Part shown: positions 1 through 5,969 of the stretch, piece after piece
Position numbering within the stretch: the first letter of the stretch is position 1
How the letters are laid out: every line of letters starts with the position of its first letter
Source of the DNA: CBDVAK01 sp965371945
Lineage (GTDB): Bacteria > Pseudomonadota > Gammaproteobacteria > Competibacterales > JAHEDQ01
Direction of reading: 5' to 3'
NCBI GenBank assembly: GCA_965371945.1
Contig: CBDVAK010000179.1
Location: 1-7,186 of the forward strand
DNA length: 7,186 nt
Translations under genes and position numbers: made by a program
The notes under the pieces: model-generated
Database searches by the model: none
The model's input: the letters and a program-made list of their open reading frames with translations, nothing else
Told to the model about the DNA's origin: nothing

Positions 1-93
1 GAGGCGGCACGCCGGGCGAACATGCCGGCGGACACGGTAATACAGGTGGACGCGCCGGTGGGGCCAGTCCTTGCGCCCGCCGCACAGGCGTGA
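1..93 (+). CDS. Possible C-terminal end of an unidentified upstream gene (partial)
   Basis: Frame 1 is open from the first base to a TGA at 91-93, giving 30 residues that end in an Ala/Pro-rich tail (…GPVLAPAAQA). Twenty-four of the 30 codons end in G or C, which fits coding use in a GC-rich genome. The piece is too short to assign to a family, and I recognise no domain in it. Frame 3 on this strand is also open here and reads Gly-rich, and the opposite strand is open too, so the coding call is tentative. If real, the gene ends 31 bases before the TTG start of the large cyclase regulator and could be cotranscribed with it. Confidence 0.3.
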   Translation, partial: EAARRANMPADTVIQVDAPVGPVLAPAAQA

Positions 94-113
94 GCCGCAT
101 CTCGCGAGCACCG

Positions 114-119
114 GGTGAG
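114..119 (+). promoter_or_regulatory. Ribosome binding site deciding the TTG start of the cyclase regulator
   Basis: GGTGAG at 114-119 lies 5 bases before the TTG at 125. An in-frame TGA at 116-118 rules out any start further upstream. The N-terminus read from the TTG (ERRLAAILAADVAGYS) matches the usual beginning of this cyclase family, so TTG is the likely start even though it is a rare start codon. Confidence 0.5.
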
Positions 120-124
120 CACAA

Positions 125-3100
125 TTGGAACGCAGGTTAGCAGCGATACTGGCAGCCGATGTGGCTGGTTACTCGCTGCTGATGAACACCGACGAGGAGG
201 CAACCTACAGCGCCTGGAGGATAGCCCGGGTTGAGGTGATCGATCCCTGCATCGGCAGGCTCAAAGGCCGCATCGTCAAGCATACGGGCGATGGTTTTCT
301 GGCCGAGTTTCCGACCGTGCTGGCCGCTGTCGAATGTGCTGTCAACATCCAGCAGGAGATGGGTCGGCGCAATGAGACGGTGGCAAACAACCGGCAGTTA
401 CAATTTCGTATCGGTATCAACCTCGGCGATATCATCGTCGACGATGAGGACATTCACGGTGACGGGGTCAACATCGCGGCCCGCCTGGAGAGCATCGCCG
501 ATGCCGGCGGAGTGTGTGTTTCCGAGCATGTCTACCACCAGGTCCGCAACAAACCCGGGTTCAGCTTCCAGGACCTGGGAGAACGCAAAGTAAAAAACAT
601 CCCGACACCCATCCGGGCCTACCGGGTCAGCAGGGATGGGGAAACCGCGACAGCTCAAGCCTCATCGCCCGACGACCTGTTGCCTGACCAAAAGCAGGCT
701 CCATTGGAGACTGCGCTCGACTATGTAGTCAGCCCCGGGCAGAGACCGGCTGCTTTGCTGGTGGGCCGCGACAAGGAGACGGAAATACTGGCCGAGGCTT
801 ACAGAGATGCCGAAGCCGGACGGGGCAATATCGTTTTGATTCGGGGAGAACCGGGTATAGGCAAATCCTGCCTGGCCGATTGCTTCGCACAGGGGGCAAA
901 GGAATCCGGAGCGCTGGTCGCCCATGGACAATGCCACGAGACCCTGGGCTCGCCCCCGTTCTGGCCTTGGCTGCAAATCCTCAAGACTTTGCAGGTCGCT
1001 ACGGACTCGGCGCAGTCATCATCGGAGAGTATATTCGAGAGTCTCGCGGCGTCCGACTCGCAACGGCGAAACAGTCCACATTCCACCTTTGCCAGGGACG
1101 CCGGATCTGAGCAGTTCCTGCTTTTCAGCAGGATCGCCGGTCTGCTCGCGCAGGTTGCTTCGCAGCGCACGTTGATACTGGTCATCGATGACCTGCATTG
1201 GGCGGACAAATCGTCGCTGCTATTGTTGCAGCATATTTGTGGACGACTTTCCGGTCAGTCGATACTGGTGATCGGCACCTACCGGGATATGGAGATTACC
1301 CGCAAGCACCCCTTGTTCGAAGCTCTGGGTGACATCAACCGCCAGGCGCTGCTGCGGCGCATTGCCCTGAGAGGATTGTCCCAACCGGATGTATCCGGGT
1401 TCATTGAGAAATCGGTCAATCGACCACTGCCTTCAGAGATACTGCATTCCCTGTATGAAAAGACCGAAGGCAACCCGTTATTCGTCTCTGAGGTCATCAG
1501 AATCCTGCAACAGGATAGCCCCGATCTGCCCACCGGTCAGTGGGTTCTGGAAATTCCGGAAGGGATACAGGAAGCGATCGGTCGGCGTCTCAATCAACTC
1601 TCGGACGAGTGCAATGAACTGCTCTGCCTGGCGGCGGTCATCGGGCGCAAGTTCGCGTTGCGGGTGCTTAACGATCTGCTCCCGGACTCTGATCAATTCA
1701 GCCTGCTGCAGACCCTGGAGGAAGCCACCGGCCGAGGCATCATCGAAGACTCGGACCACGGCATGGCGGAATTTCGATTCCGCCACGTGTTGTTCAGGGA
1801 CATTCTCTATGACGAGTTGAGCCTGGCAAAAAAAATCCTCCTGCACGGAAAAGTCGCCGAGATCCTGGTGCAACTGCGTGACGAGGGTGGCGAATATGCG
1901 CTGGGTGAAATTGCACGACACTATTATCAGGCGCTGCAAAGCGGCCAGGGCGACAATGCAGCGGATTACGCGATCCGGGCGGCCAAGCACGCGACCAGAT
2001 TGTCGGCCTTTGATGAAGCGAAAGGTTACTACGAACTCGCCCTCGATGTATTTCGTATCGATGAAACCCGCTACGCTGAGCGCAAGGCTGAGATCTACTT
2101 CAGTATTGCGCACTGTATGCATAGTTCCGGGGCAGCGGCCGAGCTTTCCGTGGTGGCTTTCAAGCGCTGCATCGAGGTAGCAAGGCAGCATGGTCAGTAC
2201 GAGATGCTGGCCCGCGCCGCCTGCCGAATCGTTTACGTGGCTCGTGTTCATGCTCAAGCGCGCGACGCTTTGGCGACAATCGACGAGGCGTCGTCCTATA
2301 TCGCCGGGGAGAATCCGGGCATTCGCGCCAAAGTACTGGCACATCGTGCCATGGCGTTGATATTCAACCAACGCCGGCGTGAAGCCGAACAGGTCGCCTA
2401 CCAGGCGGTGGCGGTGGCGTCGGAAAGTGATGACGCCTCGGCGCATGGCAATGCCCTGTGCATCACGCTGATGGTGCTGCGCGGCAGGCCCGAAAAACTC
2501 TCTGAGCGCATCCGCCTCGGCGAACAGGCCCTGGCTTTGGTGCAACCCTCCGCTGCTGACCCATCGAGCATGGATTCACTGGAATGGCTGATCCTCTCTT
2601 ACCAGGAAGCGGGGGACCTGGATCGGGTCAGACAGCTTGTTGCACAGCTTGGGTCTGTCGCGCAACAATCCAAGTTATTCAAGTCCCGCTATTTCGCTGT
2701 CGCGGCAAGCACCTGGGTGGCGCTTTTCGAGGGGCGCTGGGAACGCGCCGAGCGTCTCGTCGAGGAGGCTGTCGAACTGGGTTCAGGGAAGCTCGACGGG
2801 GGTGCGGACGGGGTCTACGGCGCTCAGATGTTTTTCCTGAACCGGGAGTTAGGGCGTTTACCCCTGGTCCAGGGTGCACTCACACAACTGCTGGCTGACG
2901 ATCGGCTGGTCTGGAAGCCTGGACTGTTGGCAACGTATACGGAGCTCGGTCTGGTCGACGAAGCCCGGCACCTGTTTACCGAGCTGGCGGCCGATGACTT
3001 CAAGCACGTGGCCGAAGACGAGCTTTATTTGACCTGTCTGGTCTATCTCACCGAGGCTTGCATGGAGTTGGATCTGGCGGACGAAGCAACCGCCTTGTAC

Positions 3101-3694
3101 CAACGCCTGATGCCCTATTCTGGGCAGATGGTGTCGCATCCGACCGCGGTCTGCTACGGACCCGCGGATCTGTATCTGGCCATGCTCTCGAGTCTGATGA
3201 ATGATCTCGCCGAGGCGGAAAAACTGTTTGCCAGGGCAGCGACACTGTGCGAGAAAGCCAGCCCGAACATCTGGCAGGCACACGTCAAATACCGCCATGC
3301 CCAGGTCCTGAAACGACACGCCTTCGGCGGTGGAAAGTCCGCATCCCATGAACTTGCCGGGCAGGCGCGCTCATTGGCGCAGGCCATGGGGATGGTCAAT
3401 CTGCTCGCCAAGATCGCCCGGCTCGAGAACCAAAGCGAGCAGGATGATCGGCAAAACCCCGACGGCCTGACACCCAAAGAGTTGGAGGTGCTGAGTCTGA
3501 TCGTCCAGGGAAGAAGCAACAAGCGGATTGCCTCGAAGCTGAACAGAAGCCTGGCGACTGTGGCAACCCACGTGCGCGCCATCCTGAGCAAGACCCATAC
3601 CGCCAATCGCACCGAAGCCGCTGCCTATGCCATGGAGCGCAACCTCTACAAGGGATCGGAGCCGGCCGGCTTCCGACATAGCCCACATCACTGA
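125..3694 (+). CDS. Class III adenylate cyclase - STAND ATPase - TPR - LuxR-type HTH regulator
   Basis: This is a 1189-residue, apparently cytoplasmic regulator with no membrane segment. Residues 1-170 are a class III nucleotide cyclase domain. It has metal-binding D12 (AADVAGYS) and D56 (KHTGDGFLAEF), K52 and D109 as the adenine-selecting pair, and N116 and R120 (GVNIAARLE) as transition-state residues, so ATP-to-cAMP activity is plausible. Residues about 208-450 form an AAA/STAND ATPase with a Walker A motif at 241-248 (GEPGIGKS) and a Walker B motif ending at D355-D356 (LILVIDDLHWAD). Residues about 480-570 resemble the helical segment that follows the ATPase in this family. Residues about 590-1090 are helical and TPR-like. 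Residues 1113-1176 are a LuxR/GerE helix-turn-helix (GLTPKELEVL, GRSNKRIASKL, NRTEAAAYA). The order ATPase-TPR-HTH is that of MalT/LAL regulators, and cyclase-ATPase-LuxR fusions are known in mycobacteria (Rv0386, Rv1358, Rv2488c). Its ligand and target genes cannot be read from the sequence. The start is TTG, because an in-frame stop lies at 116-118. Confidence 0.93.
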   Translation: MERRLAAILAADVAGYSLLMNTDEEATYSAWRIARVEVIDPCIGRLKGRIVKHTGDGFLAEFPTVLAAVECAVNIQQEMGRRNETVANNRQLQFRIGINLGDIIVDDEDIHGDGVNIAARLESIADAGGVCVSEHVYHQVRNKPGFSFQDLGERKVKNIPTPIRAYRVSRDGETATAQASSPDDLLPDQKQAPLETALDYVVSPGQRPAALLVGRDKETEILAEAYRDAEAGRGNIVLIRGEPGIGKSCLADCFAQGAKESGALVAHGQCHETLGSPPFWPWLQILKTLQVATDSAQSSSESIFESLAASDSQRRNSPHSTFARDAGSEQFLLFSRIAGLLAQVASQRTLILVIDDLHWADKSSLLLLQHICGRLSGQSILVIGTYRDMEITRKHPLFEALGDINRQALLRRIALRGLSQPDVSGFIEKSVNRPLPSEILHSLYEKTEGNPLFVSEVIRILQQDSPDLPTGQWVLEIPEGIQEAIGRRLNQLSDECNELLCLAAVIGRKFALRVLNDLLPDSDQFSLLQTLEEATGRGIIEDSDHGMAEFRFRHVLFRDILYDELSLAKKILLHGKVAEILVQLRDEGGEYALGEIARHYYQALQSGQGDNAADYAIRAAKHATRLSAFDEAKGYYELALDVFRIDETRYAERKAEIYFSIAHCMHSSGAAAELSVVAFKRCIEVARQHGQYEMLARAACRIVYVARVHAQARDALATIDEASSYIAGENPGIRAKVLAHRAMALIFNQRRREAEQVAYQAVAVASESDDASAHGNALCITLMVLRGRPEKLSERIRLGEQALALVQPSAADPSSMDSLEWLILSYQEAGDLDRVRQLVAQLGSVAQQSKLFKSRYFAVAASTWVALFEGRWERAERLVEEAVELGSGKLDGGADGVYGAQMFFLNRELGRLPLVQGALTQLLADDRLVWKPGLLATYTELGLVDEARHLFTELAADDFKHVAEDELYLTCLVYLTEACMELDLADEATALYQRLMPYSGQMVSHPTAVCYGPADLYLAMLSSLMNDLAEAEKLFARAATLCEKASPNIWQAHVKYRHAQVLKRHAFGGGKSASHELAGQARSLAQAMGMVNLLAKIARLENQSEQDDRQNPDGLTPKELEVLSLIVQGRSNKRIASKLNRSLATVATHVRAILSKTHTANRTEAAAYAMERNLYKGSEPAGFRHSPHH

Positions 3695-3714
3695 ATCAAG
3701 ATGCAGTACCAGAC

Positions 3715-3739
3715 GCCCGGACCACTCTCGGCGCCGGGC
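3715..3739 (+). terminator. GC-rich hairpin after the cyclase gene, possible weak terminator
   Basis: GCCCGG at 3715-3720 and CCGGGC at 3734-3739 form a perfect 6-base-pair stem around a 13-base loop, 20 bases after the cyclase stop codon. No run of T follows, so it does not look like a classical intrinsic terminator. It could be a weak or Rho-assisted end, an RNA-stabilising structure, or chance in GC-rich DNA. Confidence 0.25.
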
Positions 3740-3761
3740 TCGGGATCCGCCATTCGCATAC

Positions 3762-3881
3762 TGCGCTTACAAGAATCATGATCGCAACGGTGGGTTAGCC
3801 AACATAATGCAACAGCAGGCGGCCAACCTCACCGAGGGCGATATCAACGAGCTGGCTGACTACTACTCGAAAATAAAATAG
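3762..3881 (+). pseudogene. Truncated C-terminal end of a c-type cytochrome gene
   Basis: Frame 3 reads AYKNHDRNGGLANIM, then QQQAANLTEGDINELADYY, and stops at TAG 3879-3881. This matches the ending of small class I cytochromes c (c4/c5/c553-like). In that family an 'AYKxGDR…N-x-M' stretch supplies the axial Met (here the Met coded at 3807-3809), and a final helix of the type 'ANLSDEDIxxLAxYY' follows. Upstream of about 3762 the frame becomes Arg/Pro-rich and has no CXXCH, so the haem-binding half is missing. The ATG at 3807 has no convincing ribosome binding site. Its place 23 bases before ccoN fits an ancestral cytochrome gene heading the oxidase operon that lost its 5' part when the upstream DNA was joined. 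The alternative is a chance resemblance over about 40 residues, which I think unlikely given the spacing of the conserved positions. Confidence 0.65.
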
Positions 3882-3894
3882 CCTCACCAGGAAA

Positions 3895-3899
3895 TAAGG
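3895..3899 (+). promoter_or_regulatory. Ribosome binding site of ccoN
   Basis: TAAGG at 3895-3899 lies 5 bases before the ATG at 3905, within the purine-rich stretch GGAAATAAGG. It supports the ATG that gives the usual CcoN N-terminus. Confidence 0.55.
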
Positions 3900-3904
3900 C
3901 CACT

Positions 3905-5320
3905 ATGGAAACGTACGACACCAAAGTAGTCCGTTATTTTGTCTGGGCAGGCATCCTCTGGGGCCTTGTTGGCATGTCCGTGGGTGTTTTGCTCGCGCTA
4001 CAGTTATACTGGCCGGGAGCCAATTTCGAGATCCCCTACCTTACCTTTGGCCGGCTTCGCCCGGTTCACACCAATGCGGTTATTTTCGGCTTTACAGCTT
4101 GCATGCTGTTTGGGGGCGGCTTCTACATTATCCAGAGAACCGGCAAGTGCAAGCTGTTCAACGTACCCCTGGCCTGGATGATTTTCTGGGGTTGGCAACT
4201 GGTGATCGTGTTGGCTGCGATAACCCTGCCACTGGGTTTTACCAGCAGCAAAGAATTTGCAGAGCTGGAGTGGCCCATTGACATTCTGGTCGTCGTGGTT
4301 TGGGTGCTGTATGCCGTTGAATTCTTTGCAACGGTCGCCAAGCGAAAAACAAGCCAGATATATGTGTCCACCTGGTTCTTTGGCGCCTACATCATCGTTA
4401 CCGCACTCATCTACATCCTCAATAATCTGGAAATTCCAGTTCTCGCCATGAAATCCTACTCCATATTCAGTGGCGTCGAGGATGCCCTGGTTCAGTGGTG
4501 GTGGGGACACAATGCGGTCGGTTTTCTGCTCACCGCGGGTGTGATTGGCCTCAACTACTACTTTATCCCCAAGGTAGCTGAAAGACCTATCTATTCCTAC
4601 CGGCTTTCGATGATTAACTTCTGGGGCATAGTTGGTTTCTATACCTGGGCGGGTACTCACCACCTGATTTATTCATCCGTTCCTGACTGGGCCCAAAGCC
4701 TGGGTATTGTCATGTCTCTGCTGCTGTTTATCCCTTCCTGGGCGGGCGCGTTCAACATCTATATGACCCTGCTTTCGAACCGGGAGAAGTTGCGCACGGA
4801 TCTCAACATGCGCTTCTTCAAATGGGCCATCATCTACTATGCGCTGGCTACCTTCGAAGGCCCGCTGCTGGCAATTCGCTGGTTCAACATGCTTGGCCAC
4901 AACACCGACTGGATCATCGGTCACGTTCACTCCGGCGCCTTGGGATGGGTTGGTTTTAGTCTGATTGGCATGCTCTATTATTTCGTTCCTCGCCTGGCCG
5001 GTTGCAGCGGGCCGCTCTGGTCCCGCAAGCTGATGATGACTCACTATATCTTTGCCCACGTGGGCATTCTCCTTTACATCGTATCCATGTGGGTATCGGG
5101 TATCGGCTCTGGGATCATGTGGCTGGCAACCGAACCTGACGGAACCCTCACCTATGCATTTGTTGATGCGCTTCGGTTCACCAACCCGTGGCAACTGGTG
5201 CGCTTCATCGGCGGCTTGCTTTTTCTCTCCGGTTTTGTGCTGATGATCATCAATCTGTATCAGACCGTCACCCGCGAGAAGGCCTCAAGGATTGCGGCAG
5301 GAGGTCTGGTAAATGCTTAA
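3905..5320 (+). CDS. ccoN: cbb3-type cytochrome c oxidase catalytic subunit I (CcoN)
   Basis: This is the membrane-embedded catalytic subunit of the cbb3 haem-copper (C-type) oxidase. It reduces O2 to water with high affinity and pumps protons. The 471-residue protein is highly hydrophobic, with about a dozen membrane segments, the usual length and topology. Key residues can be read directly: H55 (RPVHTNAV) and H342 as low-spin haem b ligands, H340 (IIGHVHSGALGW) as haem b3 ligand, and H202 (WWWGHNAVGF), H252 and H253 (AGTHHLIYSS) as CuB ligands. Y246 (VGFYTWAG) is in the position of the Tyr cross-linked to a CuB His in C-type oxidases, and E318 is in the conserved TFEGP motif. These positions are offset by five from the Pseudomonas stutzeri numbering as I recall it. 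The gene is first in the ccoNO-P operon and ends inside the start of ccoO. By eye it is more AT-rich than the upstream regulator. I saw no FNR/Anr box (TTGAT-N4-ATCAA) in the 210 bases before it. Confidence 0.97.
   Translation: METYDTKVVRYFVWAGILWGLVGMSVGVLLALQLYWPGANFEIPYLTFGRLRPVHTNAVIFGFTACMLFGGGFYIIQRTGKCKLFNVPLAWMIFWGWQLVIVLAAITLPLGFTSSKEFAELEWPIDILVVVVWVLYAVEFFATVAKRKTSQIYVSTWFFGAYIIVTALIYILNNLEIPVLAMKSYSIFSGVEDALVQWWWGHNAVGFLLTAGVIGLNYYFIPKVAERPIYSYRLSMINFWGIVGFYTWAGTHHLIYSSVPDWAQSLGIVMSLLLFIPSWAGAFNIYMTLLSNREKLRTDLNMRFFKWAIIYYALATFEGPLLAIRWFNMLGHNTDWIIGHVHSGALGWVGFSLIGMLYYFVPRLAGCSGPLWSRKLMMTHYIFAHVGILLYIVSMWVSGIGSGIMWLATEPDGTLTYAFVDALRFTNPWQLVRFIGGLLFLSGFVLMIINLYQTVTREKASRIAAGGLVNA
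5299..5305 (+). promoter_or_regulatory. Strong ribosome binding site of ccoO inside the end of ccoN
   Basis: AGGAGGT at 5299-5305 lies 7 bases before the ATG at 5313. It is a near-perfect Shine-Dalgarno sequence located within the last codons of ccoN, consistent with translational coupling of the two subunits. Confidence 0.8.
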
Positions 5321-5930
5321 CACAGAATTTACCAAGTCCGTCTTCATACTGATCGTCACGGTGACAGTGGTGGCGACATTTTCAGCACTCGCCTGGGTCG
5401 TGCCCAATATTTTCACCATGAGTATCAGGACGCTGGATTCCACCCGACCTCCGCTCACAGCGGTGGAACTGGAAGGTCGCGACATCTATATCCGCGAAGG
5501 TTGCAACACCTGTCACACCCAGATGATCAGACATGATGAAAGAGAAATCGCCCGCTATGGTGCAGCATCGCTTGCCGAGCACGATGTCTATGAATTTCCA
5601 CAACTGTGGGGTTCGAAGCGCACCGGTCCCGACCTGTTCCGGGTCGGTTTGAAATACTCTGACGAATGGCATGCGGTGCACCTTATGGACCCCAGGAATG
5701 TGGTGCCCGAGTCGACCATGCCGGCCTACCCGTGGCTTTTCGAGACACGACTGGACGGTGAGGATGTGCCCGCAAAGATGCGGGCGTTGCGATCTTTGGG
5801 TGTGCCTTACACGGACAATGATATTGACGCCGGGCGCCTGACGGTCAGGGGAAAAACAGAAGCCGATGTGCTGATTGCCTATCTTCAGCAGCTTGGGCAG
5901 AACAGACCTACCCCGGTAACGGACAAGTAA
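5313..5930 (+). CDS. ccoO: cbb3-type cytochrome c oxidase mono-haem subunit II (CcoO)
   Basis: CcoO is the membrane-anchored mono-haem cytochrome c of the cbb3 oxidase. It passes electrons to the haem b of CcoN from the periplasmic side. The 205-residue protein, a normal length, has one N-terminal membrane anchor (about residues 9-30) and a haem-binding C64-N-T-C67-H68. It also carries the family signature segments LWGSKRTGPDL, DPRNVVPES and TMPAYPWL, where M136 is the expected axial haem ligand. Its ATG overlaps the ccoN stop in ATGCTTAA (8 bases shared), a tight coupling typical of ccoNO. The family's Y-loop Arg/Tyr region (residues about 72-82, IRHDEREIARYG) is slightly different in wording from the common 'MVRPFRAETERYG' but keeps the spacing. 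There is no sign of truncation or frameshift. Confidence 0.97.
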   Translation: MLNTEFTKSVFILIVTVTVVATFSALAWVVPNIFTMSIRTLDSTRPPLTAVELEGRDIYIREGCNTCHTQMIRHDEREIARYGAASLAEHDVYEFPQLWGSKRTGPDLFRVGLKYSDEWHAVHLMDPRNVVPESTMPAYPWLFETRLDGEDVPAKMRALRSLGVPYTDNDIDAGRLTVRGKTEADVLIAYLQQLGQNRPTPVTDK

Positions 5931-5936
5931 AACAGA

Positions 5937-5960
5937 ACCAATACACCCCCGCGGGTTGGT
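5937..5960 (+). other. Intergenic hairpin between ccoO and ccoP, overlapping the ccoP ribosome binding site
   Basis: ACCAA at 5937-5941 pairs with TTGGT at 5956-5960 around a 14-base loop that itself contains the palindrome CCCGCGGG (5948-5955). The right arm overlaps GGTGAG (5958-5963), the probable ccoP ribosome binding site, which ends 6 bases before the ATG at 5970. The stem is short, so a role in setting the CcoP level or in mRNA processing is only a suggestion. Confidence 0.3.
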
Positions 5961-5969
5961 GAGAAGACT

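Noticed and set aside
1..124. The missing 5' half of the cytochrome c gene on the other side of the cyclase gene
   Set aside because: No CXXCH-coding sequence occurs in any frame of these bases, so there is no support for a simple insertion of the cyclase into the cytochrome gene within this window.
1478..2545. A 355-residue open frame on the minus strand inside the cyclase gene
   Set aside because: It lies antisense to a clear multi-domain coding gene, shows no recognisable domain, and long antisense frames are expected opposite GC-rich coding DNA.
3686..3699. Possible FNR/Anr box ending in ATCAA at 3695-3699 after the cyclase stop
   Set aside because: The left half-site would be CATCA instead of TTGAT, so only one half matches.
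3803..3808. CATAAT as a possible -10 promoter element for the oxidase operon
   Set aside because: No -35-like hexamer sits at 16-18 bases upstream, and the sequence is explained as codons of the cytochrome remnant.
3874..3879. TAAAAT near the end of the cytochrome remnant as a possible -10 element
   Set aside because: The nearest -35-like sequence (CTGACT at 3856-3861) is only 12 bases away, and the AT-rich run is explained by Lys codons and the stop.
3627..3881. An intact 84-residue gene starting at ATG 3627
   Set aside because: Its first part overlaps the end of the cyclase gene in another frame and is Arg/Pro/Ser-rich without meaning. Only the last 40 or so residues resemble a protein family, so it is annotated as a remnant.
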